NCBI GenBank assembly: GCA_015062535.1
Contig: SUUK01000003.1
Coordinates: 62,001 to 126,000 of the forward strand
DNA: 64,000 bases
Reading direction: 5' to 3'
Source: Alphaproteobacteria bacterium
GTDB lineage: Bacteria > Pseudomonadota > Alphaproteobacteria > RF32 > CAG-239
The notes below the pieces were generated by a model, which made no database searches, had not been told where the DNA came from, and saw only the letters and a program-made list of their open reading frames with translations. Positions 54,001 through 62,877 of the stretch are shown piece by piece. Position numbers and translations under genes: made by a program. Numbering within the stretch: the stretch's first letter is position 1; each line of letters begins with the position of its first letter.

Positions 54001-56145
54001 TGGCTATCACCTGTTGCAGATATAAATATGACATTTAATTTGAATTTAAGTGATTGGAAATTTAACTCAGAGTTTAATGTATTCTATCATAATGCATCAT
54101 TTTCTGATGTCTTAGAATATAGTTTGGATGGAAATTTAGCAAATCCAACCCTTAAACTTGAAATTGATAATGTTGTCAATCGTATTGGCAAAATTGAACA
54201 AGTTATTATCAAAGAAAAAGAAGATATTCAAAAGAAAAAAATTGAACAATTACAAAACAAAATCAATTCTTTAAAAGATGACTTAACTGATGCATTTAAT
54301 AATATAGATAGAATATCTTTAGATATTGCAAGATTTAAGCCTATTACACAAAATGCTAATGTTGTTAAAGTATATGAAACAACAATAGAAGAACTTAAGG
54401 ATATTAATGCTAACTTAAAAAATCTAAAGGAATTACTCGATAAATCAAATGATGAGAAAACCTTGATGAATATTGAGGCAGACTTAGCAAAAGAGACTTC
54501 TAGAATAAAGATTATTCCTAAAACATTAGAAGAGAACTATGTTGTTGATAGTAAATATGTTTTTGATGATAATTTTAGCAAATTAACATGGCTGTTCAAT
54601 CTTGCTCAAAATAATAGTTCTTATTTTAATAGCTTAACTGATGTTTACATGACACAAGTTGATATACTAAAATCAACTGATGAACCTCTTAGCGAAGATA
54701 AAGTATCAGAATTACAGAAAAGTATTGAAACAATTAATGCTGATTTAGCGAAAATTGATGAATTTTATACTATAAATCGTGATAACTATTTGAAAATTAT
54801 CGATACTAATAGTGTTAATGAAATGACAAAGAATAATGCTAGCGCATATCAAGCTCTACAAACAATGCTTGATGATGTTAAGAAACTTAATGCTAACATT
54901 GTTAAAAGTATAGACCTATTTAGGGAAGCTCTAGGAATTAAAGCAAGAGATTACGATTTATATATTGTATTTCCTCCTGAGACTATTGATAGTATAGATA
55001 CATCTTTGCCAACAGATAAAAACTACCATATCGAAAGTATAGACGAGCTTACAAAAAAAAAAGATAGACTAAATATTTCACTTAATAGTGTTACAAGTGG
55101 AATAGCATCTTTATATAAAAAGTTTAAGCAACAAAAAAAGGCTAAAGATATCGCAAATATTGGTTTTGATGGTCTTTCTGGTATTGTTGATAAAACAACA
55201 GAGGCTAAAGAACCTATTTTATCAACACCTATTGAAACAACAATAGCCCAAAGTGTAGATATTGAAGAAAATAAAGAAAATATTGCATCTAAGGAAGTAG
55301 CCGAAATAAATCCTTCGGAGATTAAAGTTGCTTTGGCAGATATGCCTGTTGATACTTCAAGTTTAGACAAACAAGAAGTTAATGTAAATAAATCAACTAT
55401 AGATAGTAATAAAGAGATTGATACTAATAATGAAAATATGTCTTTTACATCAAGTATTCTCAGCAAAACAAAAGAAGCTTTAGCTAGCTTAATGTCAAAT
55501 ATTACTAAAAAAGAAAAAGAAATAACTGCAATTCCACAAAAAAAATTAGAAGATATAAACAAAGAAGTGATTGTTGCTACAAGCGAAATACAGATTAATG
55601 ATGATAATTTACAAACTCTTTCTCAAGAAGATACAACACTTACAAACAATCACAAAGTAAACCCCGTTATTGCAATGAATATTGGACAGAATGAAAATGC
55701 TAATGAAATTGATATAGAATTGGCTAATGTACACGAAAGAAAAGGAGGTTTTGTTGCTAAGGAAACAATCAAGGAACCTGAAACTCCTCTTAAAAATGAC
55801 AATATCATTGTTGCAGAAGAAGAAAAAGTTGACGCAAAAGAAGAATTTATTAAATTATTTGCAAATACAAATGATAACTTTGTTAAAATGGTTAATATTG
55901 AAACACCTCAAATTATTGTTTCTCATAAAAACGAGGTAGATCATGCAAATAATAATAAGTATATTTTTAAAACAAGCGCATCAAATAATATTTTTTCAGG
56001 AAATATTGGAAAAAGTTCATTGAAAGAAAAAAATCAAATACCATCTGATGAAATCAACAATAAATATGTTTTCAATAAAGCTGATGTAAAAAGTTCTAAT
56101 TTTAGTGGCAAAGTTGGTAAAAAGATTGCTTTATCAGTAAACTAA
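51046..56145 (+). CDS. Very large AsmA-family envelope protein
   Basis: 1,699 residues starting at a GTG preceded by TTAGGAGAAG. A signal anchor (about 4-25) places the rest in the periplasm. The N-terminus (LTGLKAVIDGNLKVDLLPKP, then LMPLLENKFILNSMTLKGAT) is the AsmA/TamB-like chorein-type pattern. Long beta-strand repeats extend to about residue 1045, including the late NVVNRIGK boundary. The C-terminal third (about 1048-1699) is coiled coil and Ser/Glu/Asn/Lys-rich, disordered-looking sequence not found in normal AsmA. Two copies of an NNKY-F...FSG--GK motif end the protein (about 1635 and 1671). AsmA relatives transfer phospholipid to the outer membrane. galU follows in 28 bases. Confidence 0.8.
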   Translation: MLKKIVIGILCFLILAVTGVGIYIYTLNWNNHKDVVAKRFSQITGLKAVIDGNLKVDLLPKPKFTANSVRFIDRNPRLPLIEINEISADVELMPLLENKFILNSMTLKGATIHLNIAENGDFNWKGVSKKGKTSSGNVEVSFNDVKMLDSTISYTNKLTNDEFEIHGVSGTTRAQSIEGPYRLNGRFRHNDQDVLFDGDVVNGDTTSVRLNINNTQTASEIKIDGTLGKTAKGNIVFNSKNLHDTTTLAFGKDFLSDVYNYPLSVSFHYDHNDQTTNFDNFTVKYGNNTAGSGNATIKKDDGYNIDADFDMLQFDLGLLENIANSIISTQKHAKIVTTAENNTELNENEATKTEEKSKNKIKYNANINVKSNHAVYHGADAQKLNFGISINNDNIQVNRFAVTMPGETVIKSVGKINLHPKFEYIFNQTIDAQDIKSFVYLIGTDLTKYAPLENRKDIFKRAQADFNISGDLDAMKVSIAKAIVDSTMLSGNIGVIFNKDKNVLLIQADASKILFDKYLQLKTSKSKSMSLKDKFVYQMNLAPWKGNFETDATIRIDNAVYNNVPIEGLNVNFIANEKKLDIAKFSVSNMAQAQLNLKASIDNVYTDPYFNELTYDVQTNNFPLFSSSIGVNTGKKPLFKRKLFASQGALSGKFSEFSLSSVQKFGDTEFSYSGTVTCPKDKKAVVNGNIELKTNNFKNFAKDLGFNYNPDIPVTAFALSGDILGQSDLFEINKINAYLGANHIEGNIKLDNTLSKPKLLANLNFDIFDVNRMFNLERTEAKDVNLVTTNFIEKPNFSDVKIDYSLLNKLDFDITSKVNQLIWNNSYYSNFEGKAVLNDKILNVNKMSAEKGDSLYKFDFILNTKSLANIKGNYDIVSVETPVIGGKVYKLSKALLDANGSFNSIASSKKDFFENLNSKGRLTLSDVTVDGWDFDIIKFEFEQRKSVDGFEDTILNSLKTGRTTFSSIKSKYDIVRGVVVIDDATWLSPVADINMTFNLNLSDWKFNSEFNVFYHNASFSDVLEYSLDGNLANPTLKLEIDNVVNRIGKIEQVIIKEKEDIQKKKIEQLQNKINSLKDDLTDAFNNIDRISLDIARFKPITQNANVVKVYETTIEELKDINANLKNLKELLDKSNDEKTLMNIEADLAKETSRIKIIPKTLEENYVVDSKYVFDDNFSKLTWLFNLAQNNSSYFNSLTDVYMTQVDILKSTDEPLSEDKVSELQKSIETINADLAKIDEFYTINRDNYLKIIDTNSVNEMTKNNASAYQALQTMLDDVKKLNANIVKSIDLFREALGIKARDYDLYIVFPPETIDSIDTSLPTDKNYHIESIDELTKKKDRLNISLNSVTSGIASLYKKFKQQKKAKDIANIGFDGLSGIVDKTTEAKEPILSTPIETTIAQSVDIEENKENIASKEVAEINPSEIKVALADMPVDTSSLDKQEVNVNKSTIDSNKEIDTNNENMSFTSSILSKTKEALASLMSNITKKEKEITAIPQKKLEDINKEVIVATSEIQINDDNLQTLSQEDTTLTNNHKVNPVIAMNIGQNENANEIDIELANVHERKGGFVAKETIKEPETPLKNDNIIVAEEEKVDAKEEFIKLFANTNDNFVKMVNIETPQIIVSHKNEVDHANNNKYIFKTSASNNIFSGNIGKSSLKEKNQIPSDEINNKYVFNKADVKSSNFSGKVGKKIALSVN

Positions 56146-56173
56146 AATATATTTTTATTTAGGAGAAAGTCTA

Positions 56174-57070
56174 ATGATTTATAATAAACCTGATGTTGCT
56201 GTATTACCTGTAGCAGGACTTTCAACACGAAATCTTCCAGCAACTAAAGCAATGCATAAAGGTTTTTTATGTTTAAACAACCTTCCAATTATTCAATATG
56301 CCGTTGATGCTTGTGTAGAAGCAGGGGTTAGGGAAATCATTTTTATATATAGCGATGAAACAAATCGTAAAATGTATGAAAATTATTTTTCATCAAATCC
56401 ATCATTAGAAGAAAACTTGCTCAGAAATGACAAATTAGAACTATGGGAAGCATTAAAAAGAACAGTTCCTCAAAATGTAAAAATTTCCTTTGCCCAACAA
56501 ACAGAACCAAAAGGTAATGGACATGCTATTTTATCTGCAAAAGATATTATTGGTAATAGAGATTTTATGGTTATGTGGGTTGATGATGTATATGTGTGTA
56601 GAGGAAAAGGAATATTATCTCAACTATTAGATGTTTATGAAAAATTTGGTGGAATCGTAGAAAATATTATACAATTTCCCAAAGAACAGCTTTGCCGTTA
56701 TGGTGTGTTTAGCGGAGTTACAAGAAATGGAAATATTATAACCGCAACTGGTGTTGTAGAGAAACCTAAAATTGAAGAGATAGAATCTGATTATGCAAGT
56801 ATGGGACCTTATATTTTGCCAAACAAAATTCTTGATTTACTACCTAGAGTTACAAAGGGTAATAATGGCGAAATAAACCTTACTGATGCTATTAATTTAG
56901 CTGCCAAAGAAGGATGTGAATTAAGAGGAGTTTTAACTGCATCTGAGCGCTATGATTGCGGAACGAATGAAGAATTAGCTAAATCAAACATTCGCCTATC
57001 CATACGTGAAAATAAAATACTTTATGAAGAAGCTGTAAAAACAATCAAAGAATTAGACTCTTCTATTTAA
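56174..57070 (+). CDS. galU: UTP-glucose-1-phosphate uridylyltransferase family protein
   Basis: 298 residues, the usual GalU size. The pyrophosphorylase start VLPVAGLSTRNLPATKAMHK is GalU-like, but the consensus G-L-G-T-R is G-L-S-T-R (Ser17), and M-P-K-E is M-H-K-G (His28, Gly30). The rest matches the family: FAQQTEPKGNGHAILSAK, FMVMWVDDVYV, VVEKPKIEE and the late YDCGTNEE. GalU makes UDP-glucose for glycan synthesis and could supply the GT8 enzymes. The altered residues may change nucleotide or sugar preference. It has an AGGAG site. The stop overlaps the convergent DUF3137 gene by 4 bases. Confidence 0.8.
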   Translation: MIYNKPDVAVLPVAGLSTRNLPATKAMHKGFLCLNNLPIIQYAVDACVEAGVREIIFIYSDETNRKMYENYFSSNPSLEENLLRNDKLELWEALKRTVPQNVKISFAQQTEPKGNGHAILSAKDIIGNRDFMVMWVDDVYVCRGKGILSQLLDVYEKFGGIVENIIQFPKEQLCRYGVFSGVTRNGNIITATGVVEKPKIEEIESDYASMGPYILPNKILDLLPRVTKGNNGEINLTDAINLAAKEGCELRGVLTASERYDCGTNEELAKSNIRLSIRENKILYEEAVKTIKELDSSI

Positions 57071-58023
57071 TATTTGTCTTGATTTATTCTTAAAGTATCA
57101 ACAATTGAAATTATTAAATATAATTCTTCAAAAACTTTTTCTATGCGTTTTTTGTTTATAATGGTTGTAAAGAAACTACTGCACTCAAACATATTTTTCT
57201 TTGTTTTAATATTAATAAACACATGATTATCGAAAAAACTTAGCTCTATTTTATTAAATTTACGTTTTAATTTAATTAAATATTCTAGCATAACAGATGT
57301 TAATAAGAAACGCGCTTCTATTTGGTCATCAGAATAAACTTCATAACTCTTTTCAAATTCAGTAGATTCAAGCCCTACTCTTTTTAATTTATTATACGAT
57401 ACAAGCTTATTTAAGAATCCTTTATCTTTAACTATAATCGTTTGGCCTTTGAATTTTTTATTCATTGAGGCATAAAATATTATTCCATTGTACATTTTAT
57501 TTGATTTATTTATTACCTCATTTGCAAAATAATTATTAGTACCCGTTTGATTATTTACTCTTTTATATAAAGTATATTCCCTTATACAGAGAGAAACATT
57601 TTTATATGTTCCACAAAATTCATCATCTGTCTTCATTATATTATTTTTATCAAAAATCTTAGATTTTTCTAATATATTCTCTTGATTTTGGTAGTTATAA
57701 TTATAAGAAAATTTGCCAAAAAAATTAGCTAACAAATAAAGTAAACTACTTTTAGTTTTTATATAATATGAAAGCATTGGTAAACATGCAATTAGGACTA
57801 AAATGCAAGATATAAACTCAATACCTTGAGGTAGATTTTCTAGATTTTTGAAGTTTTTAATTATATATACTATCCAAGAAGTAACAAAAATGCATAGCAT
57901 ACAAAAAACTTTTAAATATTTTTTTCTTGTTTTTTCTAACTCTTCTAATTTTGGTCTTATTTCTTTATTATAATATATATCAAAATTTTGTTTAGCTAAA
58001 ACAAATTCTTGTTCTTTATGCAT
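57067..58023 (-). CDS. DUF3137-like membrane protein
   Basis: 318 residues with two hydrophobic helices near residues 39-57 and 68-87. A charged helix precedes them (EIRPKLEELEKTRKKYLKV). A soluble C-terminal domain contains FEKSYEVYSDDQIEARFLLT, a typical DUF3137 segment, and ends with strand-rich FDNHVFINIKTK. The function is unknown. It has a GG-poor site (CCAAAGGAAAT). It is convergent with galU (4-base overlap) and divergent from the SpmA-SpmB-like gene. Confidence 0.65.
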   Translation of the reverse strand: MHKEQEFVLAKQNFDIYYNKEIRPKLEELEKTRKKYLKVFCMLCIFVTSWIVYIIKNFKNLENLPQGIEFISCILVLIACLPMLSYYIKTKSSLLYLLANFFGKFSYNYNYQNQENILEKSKIFDKNNIMKTDDEFCGTYKNVSLCIREYTLYKRVNNQTGTNNYFANEVINKSNKMYNGIIFYASMNKKFKGQTIIVKDKGFLNKLVSYNKLKRVGLESTEFEKSYEVYSDDQIEARFLLTSVMLEYLIKLKRKFNKIELSFFDNHVFINIKTKKNMFECSSFFTTIINKKRIEKVFEELYLIISIVDTLRINQDKY

Positions 58024-58103
58024 TTTATTTCCTTTGGTAAATATTAATCTTTTATATTTATAGTATCTACTAGAGTTATTAAAATTTATTAAATGAGGAT
58101 TTT

Positions 58104-59336
58104 ATGATAAATACTATATGGCTTTTTATGTTTTTAATTGCAATTTTATCAGCTTTATTACAATTTTTATTAGGACATAATATTGAAATTTTTTCTCATA
58201 TTGTAAATGCTATATTTAGCAATGCTAAAGTTGCTGTTGAAATATCTTTAGGCCTTATAGGAATAATGGCTTTTTGGCTTGGTATCTTAAAAATTATAGA
58301 AGAAACTGGTATTGCTCAAAAAATATCTACCAAATTATCGCCTTTATTTAAGGTTATCATGAAAGATATACCAGAAAATAGTCCTGCTATATCAACGATT
58401 GTATTAAATATGTCTGCAAATTTTTTAGGTCTAGATAATGCAGCAACACCTGTAGGGTTAAAAGCTATGGAACAATTACAGGTTCACAATCCTAAAAAAG
58501 ATGAAGCAAGTGATGCGCAAATACTGTTTATGATATTAAATGCTTCATCTATAACGTTTATACCTATTACAATCTTTATGTATAGAGCGCAAATGGGTGC
58601 TTTAAGACCAACAGATGTATTTATACCAATATTAATAGCAACATCTATTTCAACACTTGTTGGCTTTTTAAGCGTTGCAATAAAGCAAGGAATCGATTTA
58701 AAAAATAAAATATTATTAAAATGGGGAATTGGATTTGGCTTATTTATTGTACTTACGTGTCTTATCTTTTTTAATATTGATTATGAAAAAAGGATATTAA
58801 TATCTTCTGTTTTGGGTAATGTTATTTTAGTTTTATTACTTGGTTTTGTAATGATTAAAGCTCTTAAACAAAAAGCTAAAGCATATGAACTTTTTATTAG
58901 TGGTGCTAAAGAAGGATTTAATGTTGCTATAAAAATTATCCCTTATCTTGTTTCTATGCTTGTTGCAATTGGTGTTCTTAGATCATCATTGGTCTTAGAT
59001 GCTTTAATGGATGGTATTAAATATATTTGCGGTATATTTAATATTAATGCTTTGTTTGTTGATGCATTGCCTACAGCTTTTATGAAGCCTTTGTCTGGAA
59101 GTGGCGCAAGAGCTATGATGATTGAAACTATGCAAACATTTGGAGCGGATAGTTTTGCGGCATTTTGCTCATCAGTAATTCAAGGTTCTACTGAAACAAC
59201 ATTTTATGTGTTGACGGTTTATTTTGGCGCAGTTAATATCTCTAAAACAAGATATGCGCTAAAATATGCTTTATTTTCTGATTTAGCAGGTATTTTGGCT
59301 GCAATTTTTGTTTCTTATATGTTTTATAGCAATTAG
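58104..59336 (+). CDS. SpmA-SpmB fusion (nucleoside-recognition 'Gate' membrane protein)
   Basis: 410 residues, about nine hydrophobic helices. The N-terminal half has SpmA features ([20 protein letters not shown] and [20 protein letters not shown]). The C-terminal half has SpmB features ([20 protein letters not shown] and [20 protein letters not shown], then [19 protein letters not shown]). Such fusions occur in many Gram-negative bacteria that do not sporulate. They are nucleoside-recognition-type carriers whose substrate is not established. A GAGG site precedes the ATG. dtd follows 9 bases later, so the two are in one transcript. Confidence 0.85.
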   Translation: MINTIWLFMFLIAILSALLQFLLGHNIEIFSHIVNAIFSNAKVAVEISLGLIGIMAFWLGILKIIEETGIAQKISTKLSPLFKVIMKDIPENSPAISTIVLNMSANFLGLDNAATPVGLKAMEQLQVHNPKKDEASDAQILFMILNASSITFIPITIFMYRAQMGALRPTDVFIPILIATSISTLVGFLSVAIKQGIDLKNKILLKWGIGFGLFIVLTCLIFFNIDYEKRILISSVLGNVILVLLLGFVMIKALKQKAKAYELFISGAKEGFNVAIKIIPYLVSMLVAIGVLRSSLVLDALMDGIKYICGIFNINALFVDALPTAFMKPLSGSGARAMMIETMQTFGADSFAAFCSSVIQGSTETTFYVLTVYFGAVNISKTRYALKYALFSDLAGILAAIFVSYMFYSN

Positions 59337-59344
59337 GAGGTTTT

Positions 59345-59782
59345 ATGAAACTGCTCGTTCAAAGAGTTTTAGAGGCTAGTGTTGAAGTTGATAATATTGT
59401 TGTTGGCCAAATAAATAAAGGGTTACTTGTTTTTTTGGGTGTTGAAAAAGGTGATGATATATCAAAAGCTCAACATTTGGCTAAAAAACTTGTTAATTTG
59501 CGCATATTTGAAGATGAAAACGAAAAGATGAATCTAAATGTATCAAATATTGGAGGCGAGATACTGGTTATTTCACAATTTACCCTTGCAGCCGATACTT
59601 CTAATGGTAATCGCCCAAGTTTTACAAATGCAGAAACTCCAGAAAAAGCAAAAGAAATGTACATTTATTTTAATGAACAACTTAAATTAAATGGTATTAA
59701 TGTTCAAAATGGCATATTTCAAGCAGATATGAAAGTTAAACTTATTAATGATGGCCCTGCAACATTTTTGCTAGAAAAATAG
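59345..59782 (+). CDS. dtd: D-aminoacyl-tRNA deacylase
   Basis: 145 residues, the standard DTD size. The N-terminus [20 protein letters not shown], the motif [20 protein letters not shown] (with the -SQFTL- core) and the C-terminal [17 protein letters not shown] (cross-subunit Gly-Pro-like NDGPATF) are diagnostic. It removes D-amino acids (and glycine from tRNA-Ala) from tRNA as a proofreading enzyme. AGGAGG is 5 bases before the ATG. It is co-transcribed with the SpmA-SpmB gene. Confidence 0.95.
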   Translation: MKLLVQRVLEASVEVDNIVVGQINKGLLVFLGVEKGDDISKAQHLAKKLVNLRIFEDENEKMNLNVSNIGGEILVISQFTLAADTSNGNRPSFTNAETPEKAKEMYIYFNEQLKLNGINVQNGIFQADMKVKLINDGPATFLLEK

Positions 59783-59785
59783 AAA

Positions 59786-60640
59786 TTATAAAACTTTTAG
59801 CAAATTTATTTTATCTTTTAAGGAGGCAAGTGCTTCATTTAATAGTTTTGTTAGCATTTTATGAGCTATTTCTTGATTTTTGAGACTATTATCAATAATT
59901 ATGTAACGCTTTTTAGTTTCTTTTAGAACTTCTTTATTTTCGCTATTATTTATTTTTAATTCAACAGCCATACTAAATTTGCTATTTTTTTCATCAATTT
60001 TATCTATTGATGATTTTACAACCTTTGGATTTAAATAAAAATCAGCTAAATCTTTTTTTTCAGTAATTAAAATGCTTGGCTCAAATATTAATTGTTCTTT
60101 TATGTAGTCTTTATATTTTGGTGTCTTTGTATTGTTGTAAAATTCTAAATCATCAATATAAATCAAAGGTGTTCTAATGTTGTTTTCATAAATAGATTTA
60201 GGAAGTGTTTGGTTTATATTATTAGCTATTTCTTTTATTTTTGTTTTATCAATATTAGATTTTTTAAAATTTTCAAATAATCTATCCGTTTTTTGTTTAT
60301 CAAGGCTAGCATTAAATGATAAACATATTTTTTTTTCATTTTCTTTTGTTATTTCATAACTTGTATCATTTAGGGCATTATCTACTATTTTATAAGCAAT
60401 TAAACTATATTCGTAATCATTATATGATAAAGCTTTATTTTTTACATAATCTGATGATTTAACTGCAAGTAATGCAGCTTTATCATTGAGTTTAAATATT
60501 AAATCTTGTTTTTCTTCATTGTTGTTATTGTTTATGCATACATCTGATTTTATGGGCAAAAAAAAGCTGTCTGCTTTTGAGACTATGCTTATTAGCATAA
60601 ATAACAAAATAGCAGACAGCTTTAATATGAATTGCTTCAT
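59786..60640 (-). CDS. Exported protein, possibly LpoB/TolB-N-like fold
   Basis: 284 residues with a signal peptide (about 1-22, SKA-D). No lipobox is seen. The C-terminal half has RTPLIYIDDLEFYNNTKTPK, LADFYLNPKVVKSSIDKIDE and KFSMAVELKINN. The same order of strands occurs in the upstream gene: a YI-DI/DL strand, then ADF-I-P, then a strand ending in K/N and an R/K-rich tail. Function is unknown. Its start is 9 bases past the upstream gene's stop, so the pair forms an operon. Confidence 0.5.
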   Translation of the reverse strand: MKQFILKLSAILLFMLISIVSKADSFFLPIKSDVCINNNNNEEKQDLIFKLNDKAALLAVKSSDYVKNKALSYNDYEYSLIAYKIVDNALNDTSYEITKENEKKICLSFNASLDKQKTDRLFENFKKSNIDKTKIKEIANNINQTLPKSIYENNIRTPLIYIDDLEFYNNTKTPKYKDYIKEQLIFEPSILITEKKDLADFYLNPKVVKSSIDKIDEKNSKFSMAVELKINNSENKEVLKETKKRYIIIDNSLKNQEIAHKMLTKLLNEALASLKDKINLLKVL

Positions 60641-60649
60641 CTTAGAAAA

Positions 60650-61591
60650 TTATTCCTTAACTTGTCTAATGATTTCAATCCATTCATCTACTTTTTTACC
60701 ATTTTTATCAAGTAAAGACATTCTATATTGCAATGCAGGAGTTGCATTGTTTGATGCCACAAACCAATCAGCAGATGGTTCAATTACAAAGTCAGCATCT
60801 TTGATGTTATTTACAACATCAAAAGTTTTTGAACCGCTGATGATATCTTTTGTAGCGCCTTTTAGACGATGACTTCCATATGGTAAATCAGAACTTAACA
60901 AATTAATATCTTTGATATAAACTCTTTTTGTTCCATTGTCATAAAGGGCTGAAGTATCTTGAAGCATACGATTTGTAGCGCGTGTTGCAACTACGATATA
61001 AGCTTCTGGAGAATATTTTACAGTTGTACCTGCGCTAACATTTGATGTTTGTGAACGCATATCAACTACTTCGCTACGATATGGATTTTTTTCAACAGTT
61101 ACTTCTACATAGTCATTTGTATTAACAACTGGAGCAGGAGCTGGGGTTGCTACTGGTGCTACAACAGGAGCTGGTGCTGTTCCATAGCTTACTTCTGCTG
61201 GAACGATTTCTTCATGAACTGTTACAACTGGTTCACAAACAGGTTTTCCACATGGTTCTTCTAAAGTTGTAGTTGTTGTAATGATTTTTTTAGTTGTTGT
61301 AACTTTTGGTTGTGGAGCTTGCATTGCTTGGCATCCGCAAGGTTGATAGCATGTTGGTTGGTAACATGGAACAGGAGCAACTTCTGTGCATGGACAATCA
61401 ACAACTGGTTGTGGAGCTTCTACATAAACAGGTGTTGGCTCTACATATACTGGAGCAGGCTCTACAACTGGAGCTGGCTCTTCATAAACAACTTCTTCAA
61501 ATGTTACGTTATCTACTTCTTCCCATTGTGCGTCATTGCAAGAACATGCAGCTAACACAGAACAAGTAAGTACACTTAAAACTCTTTTCAT
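60650..61591 (-). CDS. Cys/Pro-rich lipoprotein, possibly LpoB-like
   Basis: 313 residues. A lipoprotein signal ends in LAACSC, so Cys16 would be lipidated. Residues 25-160 are a flexible spacer rich in Pro, Val, Glu and paired cysteines (PVVDCPCTEVAPVPCYQPTC). The C-terminal domain (about 175-313) has TRATNRMLQDTSALYDNG, KRVYIKDINLLSSDLPYG and IKDADFVIEPSADWF. The order resembles the LpoB/TolB-N fold of penicillin-binding-protein activators, but this is by eye. A long periplasmic spacer fits a lipoprotein that must reach across to peptidoglycan synthases. It is the first gene of a two-gene operon. Confidence 0.55.
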   Translation of the reverse strand: MKRVLSVLTCSVLAACSCNDAQWEEVDNVTFEEVVYEEPAPVVEPAPVYVEPTPVYVEAPQPVVDCPCTEVAPVPCYQPTCYQPCGCQAMQAPQPKVTTTKKIITTTTTLEEPCGKPVCEPVVTVHEEIVPAEVSYGTAPAPVVAPVATPAPAPVVNTNDYVEVTVEKNPYRSEVVDMRSQTSNVSAGTTVKYSPEAYIVVATRATNRMLQDTSALYDNGTKRVYIKDINLLSSDLPYGSHRLKGATKDIISGSKTFDVVNNIKDADFVIEPSADWFVASNNATPALQYRMSLLDKNGKKVDEWIEIIRQVKE

Positions 61592-61717
61592 AGGGTATCT
61601 CCTAACTAAATTTATTATCTTTTGATATACTTTTATAGCAAAGCAATTAAAAAAATCTTAAGTTTTCAATTTACTTTTGATTTTTTTGTGATAATTATTT
61701 TTTGTATTGGAGGTTTT

Positions 61718-62158
61718 ATGGTTATTACATTTTCTGCTATTTTATTTTCTTTTTTACTCTTATTTCAAAGAATTAAGAAAAATGTTTTTTTTATTTTATA
61801 CCTTTTTTCAATGATAGCCTTAGCTTTTATTGCAGAAAATTTTTGGAATTGGAGAGTTAAACTTTTTTCAAAAGAAGCTTTTTTATTGTTTGTTTTATTT
61901 CATATACCTCTTATAAATCTTTTTACTTTTTTGGCTTATGGCAGAGATAAATATTGCGCTAAAAAAGGTTTATGGCGAATCCCTGAAGTTCAATTACATA
62001 CTCTGGAGCTACTTGGGGGCATTATTGGGGCAATTTTGGGGCAAAAAATATTTAAACATAAGCATAAAAAGAAATCATATATGGCTACTTTTTTTGCCAC
62101 AATCATCATTCAAATAGGAATTGTTGTTTTTATTTTAAAATATTTAAGAATTTGGTAA
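61718..62158 (+). CDS. DUF1294 membrane protein
   Basis: 146 residues from the ATG at 61718, chosen because GGAGG lies 5 bases upstream; a longer frame from 61622 has no site. It has about four hydrophobic helices. The DUF1294 pattern is clear: FLAYGRDKYCAKKGLWRIPE, then the LELLGGIIGAILGQKIFKHK segment (consensus LHLLALLGGSPGA--AQ--FRHK). The function of the family is unknown. It stops 2 bases before the convergent ybjN-like gene's stop. Confidence 0.82.
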   Translation: MVITFSAILFSFLLLFQRIKKNVFFILYLFSMIALAFIAENFWNWRVKLFSKEAFLLFVLFHIPLINLFTFLAYGRDKYCAKKGLWRIPEVQLHTLELLGGIIGAILGQKIFKHKHKKKSYMATFFATIIIQIGIVVFILKYLRIW

Positions 62159-62159
62159 A

Positions 62160-62642
62160 TTACATTACCATAACACCAGCATACAAAGCTTGTGTTGGTG
62201 GTAAGTCTTGACGCATTACTGCGTTAAATATTGGATAAACTCGCTCACACTCCATTATAGAAAGCTCTATAATCTTGCTTATTTTGCTTGTAAATAATTC
62301 TTCTTCATCTTGTAAAATTATTGAATGTTTAAATATCGGCATTTTTTGTTCACTCCAATATGAAAAATGACCAAGCCATAAATTTTCATTAAGCAATGCT
62401 AACAATTCAAACATTTTTGTACGATCAACAGTTGATGTTTCTATATTTAGCAAACAAGAAATATGTAGACAACGCATATGTTCTTCATAAGAAAAGAACA
62501 CTAACATATTATCCCACTTACCTAGAACCTCTGCAACAAGTTCATTATCTGAGCGTCTATCAAAAGAAACCTCATCTTTTTCAAAGATTGCTTCTATTGT
62601 ATCAAGTGGATTATATAAATTTTGTTTTATTGCTAAATTCAT
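62160..62642 (-). CDS. YbjN-domain protein
   Basis: 160 residues, soluble. Features of the alphaproteobacterial YbjN family are seen: NPLDTIEAIFEKDEVSFDRR at the start, ELVAEVLGKWDNMLVFFSYE, then LNENLWLGHFSYWSEQK and the late hydrophobic helix. Family members resemble type III secretion chaperone folds and affect stress or motility phenotypes in E. coli; the role here is not known. The start is 62642. The 235 bases between it and lgt hold no other feature I can support. Confidence 0.8.
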   Translation of the reverse strand: MNLAIKQNLYNPLDTIEAIFEKDEVSFDRRSDNELVAEVLGKWDNMLVFFSYEEHMRCLHISCLLNIETSTVDRTKMFELLALLNENLWLGHFSYWSEQKMPIFKHSIILQDEEELFTSKISKIIELSIMECERVYPIFNAVMRQDLPPTQALYAGVMVM

Positions 62643-62877
62643 AACATATACCTTTTTGTTGTTGTGATGTTATTTTTGCAACACTCATTATTATAAACAA
62701 TAATAATATGTAGTTTTCCACTTTTTTAAGTATTTAATAACTTTTTAGAAAAACATATAGCCTGCAAATTCAATATGTTAGATTTTTTAGAAAAAAAATT
62801 AATGTTTTTATGTGGATTATATTTTTTTATTAATATAAATTTAAGTATATTTTACAACAACCATAATAGAGGTTTTT

